Shown: in pieces, positions 9,120-17,637 of the stretch
Numbering within the stretch: the first letter of the stretch is position 1
Layout: the number at the start of each line of letters is the position of its first letter
Assembly (NCBI GenBank): GCA_910576125.1
Contig: CAJTHM010000003.1
Location: forward strand, 124,001 to 188,000
Length of the DNA: 64,000 bases
From: Lachnospiraceae bacterium
Lineage (GTDB): Bacteria; Bacillota; Clostridia; Lachnospirales; Lachnospiraceae
Direction: 5' to 3'
The notes under the pieces: generated by a model
Told to the model about the DNA's origin: nothing
Seen by the model: only the letters and a program-made list of their open reading frames with translations
Databases searched by the model: none
Made by a program: the position numbers and the translations under genes

Positions 9120-10046
9120 ATGAGTTTAAATATTATAAAGAAATCGAGTACACACAATACAACTTACTTAAAAAATAGAAAGATTAAATATATTGTTTTG
9201 CATTATACCGCAGGAACATCTTCAAAAGCAGGAGCAGCACAAAATACAGCAAGTTATTTTACAACTACTAATAGAAAAGCTTCAGCGGACTTTATTGTAG
9301 ATGATGAAAATATAGTACAATATAATTCTGATTTGAAAAATAGATACTGCTGGGCGGTTGGCGGTTCAAAATATACAAAGAAATATACATCTGAAAGTGC
9401 AAAATTTTATGGAGTTTGTAAGAATAGTAATAGTGTTTCTATTGAAATGTGTTCGAGAAAAACTAACACAAAAAAATTAAATGCAGAGGATGCAGATTGG
9501 TATTTGACAGAAGCAACTATAAATAATGCAGTCGAATTAACTAAATATCTTATGAAAACTTATAATATTGATGCAGATCATGTAATAATGCATCATCAAG
9601 TCACAGGAAAACTTTGTCCGAATCCTTGGTGTTTAAATGAAAGCCGATTGGCAGAGTGGAATAAGTTTAAAAACAGATTAACAAATAATAATACTTCAAA
9701 CACTAATACAACTACTAAAGAACTTTATAGAGTTAGGAAAAGTTGGAGTGATGCGGTGAGCCAGATCGGAGCATATAGCAATCTAAATAATGCAAAAAAT
9801 AATTGTATTAATGGATATTCTGTATATGATAGTAGAGGAAATGTTGTTTACTCTAAAAATGAAAGTTATGTTGTTCAGATAACAGCTTCAACCCTGAATG
9901 TGAGATCAGGAGCAGGAACAGGGTATAAGGTAGTTACAACAGTAAGAAAAAACCAAAAATATACTATTGTTGAAGAAAAAAATGGTTGGGGAAAACTAAA
10001 GAGTAATGTAGGATGGATTTCACTTACATATACAAAAAAAGTTTAA
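9120..10046 (+). CDS. N-acetylmuramoyl-L-alanine amidase endolysin
   Basis: A 308-residue lysin that cuts the amide bond between MurNAc and L-Ala in peptidoglycan. The N-terminal amidase_2-like domain (about residues 10-175) shows the zinc ligands: His in YIVLHYTAGTS, a second His in VIMHHQVTGKLCPNP and the nearby Cys. A SPOR-like segment follows at about 200-240 (VRKSWSDAVSQIGAYSNLNN). A bacterial SH3 domain ends the protein (ASTLNVRSGAGTGYKVV) and would bind cell wall. SD gagggggaaa precedes the start. Confidence 0.93.
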   Translation: MSLNIIKKSSTHNTTYLKNRKIKYIVLHYTAGTSSKAGAAQNTASYFTTTNRKASADFIVDDENIVQYNSDLKNRYCWAVGGSKYTKKYTSESAKFYGVCKNSNSVSIEMCSRKTNTKKLNAEDADWYLTEATINNAVELTKYLMKTYNIDADHVIMHHQVTGKLCPNPWCLNESRLAEWNKFKNRLTNNNTSNTNTTTKELYRVRKSWSDAVSQIGAYSNLNNAKNNCINGYSVYDSRGNVVYSKNESYVVQITASTLNVRSGAGTGYKVVTTVRKNQKYTIVEEKNGWGKLKSNVGWISLTYTKKV

Positions 10047-10135
10047 CTTTCTACATAAAAATGGAATATTTATAAAAATTGAATCTATAATATAGTATAG
10101 TATAACTTCTTAATATTAGTTTATTAGTTTAGTGT

Positions 10136-10168
10136 GAGATGCTTGCAGAAATGCGGCATCTCCTTTTT
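10136..10168 (+). terminator. Rho-independent terminator after lysis module
   Basis: Stem gagatgc/gcatctc with a 13-nt loop, then a T-rich tract. It closes the late structural-lysis transcript. Confidence 0.75.
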
Positions 10169-10268
10169 AATTTTTTTGAAAAATGGCAGTAAAAAAGAGG
10201 GTATGTTGTGTACCCCCTTAATATTAGTTTTAGTTTCTTTATCATAGCTATCTTTTACAGTATCGAAA

Positions 10269-10727
10269 TCAGTTTTTTTTATAATCATAATATTTCATTC
10301 TAATAACTTTCATTTCTTCTTCTTTTTCTTCTTCGGAGTCTATTGTCTGTTTATCTAAATCACCTTTAGAAACACAAATATTATCTTCGATTGCATATTC
10401 TGTTAAGTTTGTAATTTGTCCTTTTGCAATCATCTTTTCAACTTTTTCAATGCTAGAAAGTTGTTTAATTCTTCTTTTTAATGTTTCTATAAAATCATCT
10501 TTATCATCTACTTCAACTACTTTAAAATATTTATCTATAAATTCCTTATAAACTTCTTCAAATTTAGAATTAATAGTTTTAAACTTTCCTCCTGATAAAA
10601 AGTATTCATCATTAGTTGCTTTTGCTCCTATAAAAGCAGGGCGAAGAGTTCCATAGTAAATTTTGTCTTTTTCATTACATACATTAATAAATCTTACATG
10701 TACAGGCTTAGCTTTTAGTTTAGTTTT
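10269..10727 (-). pseudogene. Unknown phage gene, start missing
   Basis: An open minus-strand frame of about 152 codons that reads as real protein (KPVHVRFINVCNEKDKIYYG, then GTLRPAFIGAKATNDEYFLSG, ending EEEKEEEMKVIRMKYYDYKKN). No in-frame ATG, GTG or TTG lies near its upstream end; the frame is closed by TAA just before the readable part, in an A-rich tract. Either the 5' end is broken by a frameshift or deletion, or a non-standard start such as ATT is used. No function is recognised. It is convergent with the lysis genes. Confidence 0.45.
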
Positions 10728-10826
10728 TTATTTTTACTCTACTAATTAATAGTATGTAAATATTTCTATATTCAGTTTTCATATTATATTATAGAAAATA
10801 CTTTTTATTTTATAACTATTTTTATG

Positions 10827-10838
10827 TATAATCTATAA
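10827..10838 (+). promoter_or_regulatory. Candidate phage promoter motif (TATAATCTATA type)
   Basis: TATAATCTATAA, one of the closely matching boxes seen at 10827, 11461, 15236 and 25431 (with looser ones at 10078 and 14283). This copy is just beyond the 3' end of the minus-strand gene and has no obvious plus-strand gene close by. Confidence 0.3.
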
Positions 10839-10849
10839 TTTTTTTATAA

Positions 10850-11236
10850 TTAAATTAAATTTAATTGTCTTAAAATTGTATTAATTACACTTGCATCTAT
10901 ATAATCATATAAAAATGAAAGTACATTTTCAATTTGCTCATAAGATAAAATATCATTTATTTTTTTTGTATTCATATAAAAATAACTAGTATTTGTTTCG
11001 ACTTTATCAAAAATATTTTCTAGTGCATAGTATTCTATAAATTTATTTATTTTTTCTCTTGATTCTTCGCAAACATAAATTTTGAATGTTGAAATATCAG
11101 AAATTAATTTATTAATTATTTCATCTTTGTTATCTTCTAAGATAATTTTCAATAAGCTATATTCTATACCTGTATGAATTTCTAATTTATGTATGCGATG
11201 ATAAATTGAATATGGCATATTAGTTACAATTTTCAT
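10850..11236 (-). CDS. Hypothetical phage protein
   Basis: A 128-residue, Ile/Asn/Lys-rich, predicted helical protein (starts KIVTNMPYSIYHRIHKLEI) with no recognised domain. SD aaaggagat precedes the start on the minus strand. It lies divergently from the RNA polymerase-like gene across a 266-bp AT-rich gap, so it could be an early regulator, but nothing in the sequence proves that. The upstream stretch atattatattctat is a candidate promoter. Confidence 0.55.
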   Translation of the reverse strand: MKIVTNMPYSIYHRIHKLEIHTGIEYSLLKIILEDNKDEIINKLISDISTFKIYVCEESREKINKFIEYYALENIFDKVETNTSYFYMNTKKINDILSYEQIENVLSFLYDYIDASVINTILRQLNLI

Positions 11237-11460
11237 ATTAATAATCTCCTTTTCTTAGTTTTCATATTATATTCTATATTTCTATTAAAATATTATTCCA
11301 ATTTTAATGAACAATGTCAAAAATATTTTAAATTATTTTCATTTTATCATACTTATTTCAAAATACAATCCCAAATAAAATAAAAATTTATAACATAAAA
11401 TAACATAATATTTTATAAAAAATATTTTCGCAAAATACTTATATTTTTTAAAGTTATATA

Positions 11461-11472
11461 TATAATCTATAG
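11461..11472 (+). promoter_or_regulatory. Candidate promoter of the RNA polymerase-like gene
   Basis: TATAATCTATAG ends about 30 nt before the ATG at 11503. The first hexamer is a perfect -10 box, but no good -35 lies 16-18 bp upstream. The CTATA extension recurs at other early phage genes. Confidence 0.45.
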
Positions 11473-11502
11473 TTCGCAAGGAACATGAGAAAGGAGAAAA
11501 TT

Positions 11503-14211
11503 ATGAAGATAATAAAAGATAGTATTAAGATTTTGAACATTAAAGCGAATCTACTTGTAAATGAATTTGAATTAGATAACTATAAAAAGAAAAAGTATTC
11601 AAATGGATCAATTCCCTATTCAATGTTGAGTTTGTTCCTGCAGGAGCAGATGAAACAGAAAATAAGATTTGATAAATTGACAAATAGCTATTTTTCAGAT
11701 TTATTTGTATCAGTAGATTTTAATTGTTGTCACAAAATCAAAAAAGATGAACAGAAGCTATTCTTCACAAATGGAAAGAGCATTGAAGAAAAAACTGGAA
11801 CATATAAAACATTAATGAAAAGCGAAGAACTTAGAACATATTTATATCAGAATGGTTTTGATATGATTATTGAGGGGAATAAAGAGCATTTTGTATATCT
11901 TGAAAGAACTGCGGCGAAATCAAGAACAGGAAATGCAGTCTTTGTTAATGAGAAAATTTTCAAAAGTTTAAATGATTATATGGCAATAGGAATTGATTTT
12001 TCAAAAACAGGAAAGATTGATATTCCGAGCCTAGAAGTTTATAAGTCATTAGTTTGTTCTTCTATAATAGATTACATAGATATAGATAAAAATAGAATAT
12101 GTATTGTTGATGATGAAAAACTTAGTTTTACTGATGTATGTTCTGTTACTTCATATTCAAAAGAAGAGGGTATAAAACAGGAAGATAAACTTTTTACAGT
12201 AGAAAATACTATTTGGGATGGAGAGGGGCTTATTTCTAGCGAAATAGCAACTCACAACATGATATTATTAAGAAATAACTTCTTTAAATGTTGTTGTCTA
12301 TCTACAAATATTCAAGATTTCAAAAAGAAATATAATATAGAATATTTTACAGATAAATGGGGAAATAAAATTGAAAATCCTTTAATTATCACAACTCCAT
12401 CTTCAATTAAATTCTTTAAATTCTCTTATCTATTTAACTCTGAAAAGGAATGTTTTGAATATTGGAAAGAAAACAGTGATCCGCATTTTGGAATAGTAAA
12501 ATACAATAAGAGAGGAAAATTTGAAAAGTATGGACAGTTAAGTTATCAAGTAGTAAACAGTCTGCCAGGGACTTACTCCGACATACTTGAACTCATAGGT
12601 GATGAACTTCAATATATCAATAACTTAAAGAGTGAGGATGAAACTTATTTTAAATTACATATAAATAATAATAGTCAAACTTATACAGATAATTTTCTTA
12701 ATACAATGAGTAATTTAGATAAAAGATTTTATAAAACTAAACTTTATAGAAAATATAAAGATAGTTGTATTCAACAATATATAAAAGAATTGAAATGTAG
12801 TCATATAAAAATTAAGAATTTGGACTATTACACAGTTTTTTCTCTTCCTCAATTATTGTTGAAAAAGGCTGCAGGAATGAGTTTTGAATGGAATCTTGAG
12901 GGGAATATAGGTTATTGTCCGAATTTTACAGATGAAGAATTATTCTGTTGGCGCAACCCTCATATATCAACTTCAAACTTATGCAATTTTAAGAATTATC
13001 TTTTTGATGAAGATTTACAATTTTTTAACTTAGAAGAGGGGAACATAGTAATAATAAATTGTAAAAATAATATGATGAATCAATTAGGAGGAATGGATTT
13101 TGATTCAGATGTAATAGCAATCACAAACAACAAAAAACTATTAGAATTATCAAAAAAGCAAACACAGTTTAAAGTGCCAGTTTTAAATATTAAACCGAAG
13201 AAAATAGAAATGGAATATAATCTTGAAAATATTGCGGAATGTGACAATGAAATTTCAAAACAGCGAATAGGTGAAATAGTTAATCTTTCTGCTTTGCTTT
13301 TATCATATTACTATGACATTTACAACAAGGATAAAACAAATGAAAAGCTGAAGCTACTTTCTGATATGATTAACCTATTAAGTAATGCGAGCATGATTGA
13401 AATTGATTCAGCAAAGAAAGTTTATCCAGAGCAGATTCGCAGTAAGGCTATTTTACAATATGTTCGAGATAAATGTTCAGATATACTAGAAAAGGAAATT
13501 ATAAAAGTATCTAAAAATAGAATAACTGAACAAGAGAAAGAGGAATTTGAAAAAACAAAGAATAAAGACATTCTTATGAAAGAAAAGGAAACATACATAA
13601 AACCTAACTTTTTTAAGTGGGCACAGGAAGAATATAAATCTCAATATGCTTTTAGATACTTTTCATGTTGTTCTGATTATATAGTTGACATACTTGATAA
13701 CCATAAGAATAGATCAAAAAGGATAAAACCTATTGAAATTGAAGAACTTCTTGTAAAGAATAAATCTTATGAGAAAGCTAATCGCCACCAAATTCAGAAA
13801 ATAACTGAATATATTAAATCATATAAAAGTGAATATACATCTTTACAATACAACAAATATCTTGATGAACTTGATAAGATGATTGAAAGAGAAAAACTAT
13901 ATTCTGAATTATTAGAGAGAATAAGAAAAATGAACATAACAGAGGAAACAATATATTGTATTCTTTGCAGAATGTTCTATGAAGATAAAGAGAAATTCTT
14001 GCAGGCGAAAAATAGAAAGAGTGCAGAGGAAAATCTTTCATTTATCAGAAAAAATAAAATTCTTATTCTGAATATATTAGCTTCTACTCATAGAGAGCAA
14101 TATGTAAAATGCTTTAAGAACATGAATACAGGAACTGCGGAGCATCTTGTAGAAGATGCTGCAGGAGAAATTATAGTTTGGGGAAAGAAATATAAAAAGG
14201 AAAAGTTATAA
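11503..14211 (+). CDS. RdRP/YonO-like single-chain RNA polymerase
   Basis: A 902-residue protein. The ATG at 11503 is chosen because aaggag lies 7 nt upstream; the upstream ATG at 11485 overlaps that SD. Near residues 527-540 it reads NQLGGMDFDSDVIAITN, matching the double-psi beta-barrel catalytic motif GGxDxDGDxxxV of eukaryotic-type RdRPs, YonO and crAss-like phage RNA polymerases. The three metal-binding Asp would be D532, D534 and D536; the usual Gly is Ser535. About 45 residues earlier is WRNPHIS, comparable to the RNPCLHPGD element of cellular RdRPs. Known relatives are DNA-dependent transcriptases in phages (YonO) or RNA-dependent enzymes in eukaryotes. Here transcription of phage genes is inferred. 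A sigma-like gene follows. Confidence 0.75.
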   Translation: MKIIKDSIKILNIKANLLVNEFELDNYKKKKYSNGSIPYSMLSLFLQEQMKQKIRFDKLTNSYFSDLFVSVDFNCCHKIKKDEQKLFFTNGKSIEEKTGTYKTLMKSEELRTYLYQNGFDMIIEGNKEHFVYLERTAAKSRTGNAVFVNEKIFKSLNDYMAIGIDFSKTGKIDIPSLEVYKSLVCSSIIDYIDIDKNRICIVDDEKLSFTDVCSVTSYSKEEGIKQEDKLFTVENTIWDGEGLISSEIATHNMILLRNNFFKCCCLSTNIQDFKKKYNIEYFTDKWGNKIENPLIITTPSSIKFFKFSYLFNSEKECFEYWKENSDPHFGIVKYNKRGKFEKYGQLSYQVVNSLPGTYSDILELIGDELQYINNLKSEDETYFKLHINNNSQTYTDNFLNTMSNLDKRFYKTKLYRKYKDSCIQQYIKELKCSHIKIKNLDYYTVFSLPQLLLKKAAGMSFEWNLEGNIGYCPNFTDEELFCWRNPHISTSNLCNFKNYLFDEDLQFFNLEEGNIVIINCKNNMMNQLGGMDFDSDVIAITNNKKLLELSKKQTQFKVPVLNIKPKKIEMEYNLENIAECDNEISKQRIGEIVNLSALLLSYYYDIYNKDKTNEKLKLLSDMINLLSNASMIEIDSAKKVYPEQIRSKAILQYVRDKCSDILEKEIIKVSKNRITEQEKEEFEKTKNKDILMKEKETYIKPNFFKWAQEEYKSQYAFRYFSCCSDYIVDILDNHKNRSKRIKPIEIEELLVKNKSYEKANRHQIQKITEYIKSYKSEYTSLQYNKYLDELDKMIEREKLYSELLERIRKMNITEETIYCILCRMFYEDKEKFLQAKNRKSAEENLSFIRKNKILILNILASTHREQYVKCFKNMNTGTAEHLVEDAAGEIIVWGKKYKKEKL

Positions 14212-14214
14212 AGT

Positions 14215-14262
14215 AGGTGAAAAACCACTCCTTAATTGGATGGTTTATTTTTTTTGCATTTT
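14215..14262 (+). terminator. Terminator after RNA polymerase-like gene
   Basis: Hairpin aaaccactcc...ggatggttt with a short loop followed by about nine T residues. Confidence 0.7.
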
Positions 14263-14314
14263 TTGAATGATTTTAAGAGTTTTATCTATAATCCATTAAG
14301 CGGAGGTGAACATT

Positions 14315-14848
14315 ATGAAATTAACAGATGAACAGAAAAAACTGGTAGAAGAAAACTTGAACCTTGTTTATTTTGTAGTAGATAGATATTTCAAGAAAAG
14401 TTATTTTTTAGTTGAAAAGGAAGAACTGATACAGGAGGGATTTCTTGCACTCTGTAAATGTATTCCTTTCTATGATGAAAAGAAAGGTAAAATTTCAACT
14501 TTCATTGTAAAATGTGTAAAAAAGCATTTATCATTTTACATTATGAAAAGAGTGAAGAATAATATTCAAACTTGCGACATTTCAAAAGTAGAAAATGTTT
14601 TAAAATATGATGATAGTTATAATTATTCAAATGAAGAACAATTAGAAGAGTTTTTAAAGAGATATATGCCTGAGCCTGCATCCAGCATGGCAGCGGATTT
14701 TTATATACATAATATGAATTGGGAAGAGGTTGCAAGAAAATATTGTTACAGGAACAAACTTGCGGCTTGCAGTATGGTATGGAGTAAAATGAAAATAATT
14801 TCAAAAAATACATATTTAAAGAATAAATTCATAGAATTATTTATATAA
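14315..14848 (+). CDS. Sigma-70-like RNA polymerase sigma factor
   Basis: A 177-residue protein; the ATG at 14315 follows ggaggtga. Residues about 10-80 match sigma region 2 (ENLNLVYFVVDRYFKK, EELIQEGFLALCKC, then KGKISTFIVKCVKKHL). A degenerate region-4-like helix-turn-helix lies near the C-terminus (NMNWEEVARKYCYRNKLAA). It would redirect host RNA polymerase to phage promoters. Whether it could also work with the phage-encoded polymerase-like protein just upstream is unknown. TTGAAT and TATAAT spaced 18 bp lie upstream (14263-14292). Confidence 0.8.
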   Translation: MKLTDEQKKLVEENLNLVYFVVDRYFKKSYFLVEKEELIQEGFLALCKCIPFYDEKKGKISTFIVKCVKKHLSFYIMKRVKNNIQTCDISKVENVLKYDDSYNYSNEEQLEEFLKRYMPEPASSMAADFYIHNMNWEEVARKYCYRNKLAACSMVWSKMKIISKNTYLKNKFIELFI

Positions 14849-14857
14849 ATTTTTCAC

Positions 14858-14910
14858 ACTTAAAAAGCTATTAATGCCTATTTTATAAGGTTTAATAGTT
14901 TTTTTTATTC
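14858..14910 (+). terminator. Terminator after sigma-like gene
   Basis: Long imperfect hairpin (aaaaagctattaa...ttaatagttttt) ending in a run of T residues. Confidence 0.6.
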
Positions 14911-15178
14911 TTCTGAATGATAGAAGAAGCGATTTTCTTCAATCATTATAAAAAGGTTTTATGATGTATTATTTTAAGATGGATAAGTTTTAAAAAGGGG
15001 AGTACAAGATAATTGTTCTTGTACTTTAAAAAGCTGTACTCTATAATTGTAATTTTCATAAAAAAATATTTTACACTCCTTTCCTTAGTTATATATAATA
15101 CAGCTTTTTGTGGGTACACTTTTTTAAGAGTGTACTCATTTTTTTTATTTACCCCTTATCTATTATTACTATATATGT

Positions 15179-15209
15179 AATGTAACACATAAAAAAATGC
15201 GCACTTTTT
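15179..15209 (+). repeat. 31-bp direct repeat, copy 1
   Basis: Begins AATGTAACACAT, continues with an A-run and ends ATGCGCACTTTTT. It is identical to 17013-17043. Both copies sit downstream of a hairpin and an AT-rich accccttat-type tract and upstream of a gene, so they flank the primase gene. Confidence 0.8.
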
Positions 15210-15235
15210 CTCTAAATTAGTTATAAAAAAGAAAA

Positions 15236-15247
15236 TAGAATCTAAAA
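15236..15247 (+). promoter_or_regulatory. Candidate promoter motif before primase gene
   Basis: TAGAATCTAAAA, a variant of the TANAATCTATA box seen before the polymerase-like gene (11461) and the nuclease gene (25431). It ends 23 nt before the ATG at 15271. Confidence 0.35.
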
Positions 15248-15270
15248 TAACAGTGGAAGGAGTGGTACTA

Positions 15271-16950
15271 ATGTTAAATTTAGAGAAAATTGATTTTAAA
15301 AATTATAGTATTAAAGAAACTAATATTCCTAAAGTGGAGAAAAAAAGAAAAGAAAATGAATTGAATGAATATGAGAACTTGGAACAGAATATTATCAGAA
15401 GCTGGAATATGCTTAAAAAAACTCATATTTTGAAAAACAATGAATGTTGTTCTGTAAGAGCAGTTACATATAAACTGTATCAAGAGGATATGGGAGCAGG
15501 GAGCCATGAGCATATCATATATAATTTTGATGAAAAAGGTTTTGAAGATTATAGAAATTTTATTATTAAATATATTTGCTTCAAAAGAGTTTATAACTTT
15601 TACTTTAATATCTATAAGATAAGTATAAAAGCAGGAATTGAAAGACAGGAAGAAAGAGAAAAAGGGTTTATGGCATCTAACAAGACAACATCAACTACTA
15701 ATCTTATTTCTTTAGACTTTGATGATATTGAATATGCTGAATATTTAAAATTAAAAAATGACTTATTAAGTAGAGAAATTTATACATTAGATGTTTTCAG
15801 TGGTCATGGATATCATATTCATTTCATTATAGAAGATACAGAAGATACAGAATTATTAAAAAAGTTGATTCTAATTTTTAAAGAATTAGGTTATACCCCT
15901 GATGTTGCTTGTTGCGATTGTGGCAGAAGTTTAAGAATACCTTTTCTATATAATCAAAAACCTAAATATGAAAAAGCAAGAATGTCTGAAATCATAAGTG
16001 GAGAATATAGAAGTAAAATGTATTCAATATCTGAATTGTTTTCAAGATTAGGATATGATTATGAAACATTTACTATTGAACAACCAGAAAGAAAAAAGTC
16101 AACAGGCAGACCGAAAAAAGAAGTAGTTGAAACTGAAAAAGAAGTAGTTTTATTTGAATGTGATTCAGATTTAACAAAATTATATAATATAGATATTAGA
16201 AATTTACCTGTAGGAATTTGCAATATGTTAAAGGGATTCCAAAAAGGATATGCAAATCTTCAAGTAATGTCACTAACTTTATATTTTAAAAACAGAGGTT
16301 GCACATCAGAAGAAATAATTGATATTTTAAAAGTAACCAAAAAAATTAATGGTAATTCATGGAATGATTGGAATATAGAAGATGAAGCAGAAAGATTTTA
16401 TAATAGTTATAATCATATAAATAATTTTATTAAGAATGAATTAGAAAATGTTTTTGGTAGTTTTGAAATAGAATTTAAAATTCCTATTGGATATAATTCA
16501 AAACATTTACAACTTTATATCTTCCTATTGAAGAATGGAAATTGTAAGAAAAAAGATATAATAAATGGTTTACATATTTCAAAAGATAAAATTAACAGAA
16601 TTATGAAAAATAATAACTTAGTTAAGTTAGAAAATAGAGTTTATAGTATTAATAAAACAGAATTTGATAACTTTCTTATGGTTAGTAAAAATGAGTTAGA
16701 AAAATTAAGTTCTCTTAATTATAAAGAAATTGGAGTTTATACATATCTGAAATGGAGAGCAAGCATAAAGAAATTTATAAAAGTAAGCATAGTAACAATA
16801 AGTGAAAATATAGGAATATCAAATCCTACTATTTCAGATACAATTTCATCTCTTGAAAAAAGAGGTTTAATACAAGTTAAAAGATTTAAGTATAAAGAGC
16901 ATAATGATGGAGAGTTTTTTAAAGAAAGTAATGAGTACACTATCTTATAA
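15271..16950 (+). CDS. Primase-polymerase (AEP) replication protein with HTH
   Basis: A 559-residue protein; the ATG at 15271 follows ggaaggag. Archaeo-eukaryotic primase motifs are visible in order: LISLDFDDIE (D149, D151, metal binding), FSGHGYHIHF (residues 176-185, nucleotide binding) and CDCGRSLRIPF, which resembles the RxLRxPgt region of primases. After a helical linker the last 120 residues contain two winged-helix-like segments (KKKDIINGLHISKDKINRIM and VTISENIGISNPTISDTISS). It probably initiates phage DNA replication by priming at the origin. The exact repeats at 15179 and 17013 are candidate binding sites. Confidence 0.75.
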   Translation: MLNLEKIDFKNYSIKETNIPKVEKKRKENELNEYENLEQNIIRSWNMLKKTHILKNNECCSVRAVTYKLYQEDMGAGSHEHIIYNFDEKGFEDYRNFIIKYICFKRVYNFYFNIYKISIKAGIERQEEREKGFMASNKTTSTTNLISLDFDDIEYAEYLKLKNDLLSREIYTLDVFSGHGYHIHFIIEDTEDTELLKKLILIFKELGYTPDVACCDCGRSLRIPFLYNQKPKYEKARMSEIISGEYRSKMYSISELFSRLGYDYETFTIEQPERKKSTGRPKKEVVETEKEVVLFECDSDLTKLYNIDIRNLPVGICNMLKGFQKGYANLQVMSLTLYFKNRGCTSEEIIDILKVTKKINGNSWNDWNIEDEAERFYNSYNHINNFIKNELENVFGSFEIEFKIPIGYNSKHLQLYIFLLKNGNCKKKDIINGLHISKDKINRIMKNNNLVKLENRVYSINKTEFDNFLMVSKNELEKLSSLNYKEIGVYTYLKWRASIKKFIKVSIVTISENIGISNPTISDTISSLEKRGLIQVKRFKYKEHNDGEFFKESNEYTIL

Positions 16951-17012
16951 ACAGGTAGTGTATTTTTATATTCAGTTTTTATATACCCCTATTATATATA
17001 TATTATATATGC

Positions 17013-17043
17013 AATGTAACACATAAAAAAATGCGCACTTTTT
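17013..17043 (+). repeat. 31-bp direct repeat, copy 2
   Basis: Identical to 15179-15209 and located 25 bp before the first ParB-domain gene. A hairpin (agtacacta...taggtagtgta-like) at the end of the primase gene precedes it, as at copy 1. Confidence 0.8.
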
Positions 17044-17067
17044 TAAAATTGAAAGGAGAAAAGAACA

Positions 17068-17637
17068 ATGAAAATAGAAAAAATGAATATAAATGACCTT
17101 AAAGCAGCGGAGTATAATCCTAGAAAAGACCTACAGCCGACAGATGAAGAATACAAGCATATAAAGAATAGCATTGAACAATTTGGATATATCGAACCTG
17201 TAATTGTGAATGAAAGAAATAATGTAATCATTGGAGGGCATCAGAGAACCAAAGTTCTAAAGGATTTAGGATATTCAGAGATTGATTGCATTTTTGTTAA
17301 TCTGAATGAGCAAGAGGAAAAGGCGGCGAACATAGCCCTGAACAGTGCCATAGGGGTATGGGATGAAGAAAAGTTGCAGGAATTACTATCAGAGATTACA
17401 GAATTTAATATGAGCGACTTTGGAGCATTAGAAGAGGAATTGATTCAGATGGAAGATGATTATGAAAATAATGAGGAAGATGAAAGCAATAATCAACATT
17501 ATATAAAAGTTGATAAATATGAGATTCCTGTTTCAGATGAACAATATGAGAGTATTATTTCTAATATAAAAAATTATCTTAATGAAAATGGTATTCTTTA
17601 TGGATTCTTAGAAAGTGGTGGTTTGAATGTTTGTTGA
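17068..17637 (+). CDS. ParB/sulfiredoxin-domain protein
   Basis: A 189-residue protein. Residues 5-95 form the ParB N-terminal nuclease-like domain: NINDLKAAEYNPRKD, then QFGYIEPVIVNE and the signature VIIGGHQRTKVLKDLG. The second half is acidic and lacks the ParB HTH, so it is a phage ParB-like protein rather than a partition protein; no parA is present. Such proteins can act as CTPases or nucleases or support DNA modification. It overlaps the next gene by 11 bp, implying coupled translation with a second ParB-domain protein. Confidence 0.8.
   Translation: MKIEKMNINDLKAAEYNPRKDLQPTDEEYKHIKNSIEQFGYIEPVIVNERNNVIIGGHQRTKVLKDLGYSEIDCIFVNLNEQEEKAANIALNSAIGVWDEEKLQELLSEITEFNMSDFGALEEELIQMEDDYENNEEDESNNQHYIKVDKYEIPVSDEQYESIISNIKNYLNENGILYGFLESGGLNVC

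Larger units (their letters stand above)
14911..15252. other. Hairpin-rich noncoding stretch
   Basis: About 340 bp with no convincing gene. It holds a hairpin (agtacaag/cttgtact, 15001-15027), a distant inverted pair (aaaaagctgta near 15028, tacagcttttt near 15099), a terminator-like hairpin (gtacactttttt/agtgtact, about 15114-15146) and then a 31-bp sequence that is repeated exactly upstream of the parB-like gene. It could be an origin region or a set of terminators and promoters. A 38-codon minus-strand ORF here is not convincing. Confidence 0.4.

Noticed and set aside
14960..15090. 38-codon minus-strand ORF between sigma and primase genes
   Set aside because: SD too far from the ATG and Leu/Lys/Ile-rich low-complexity content expected by chance in AT-rich DNA.
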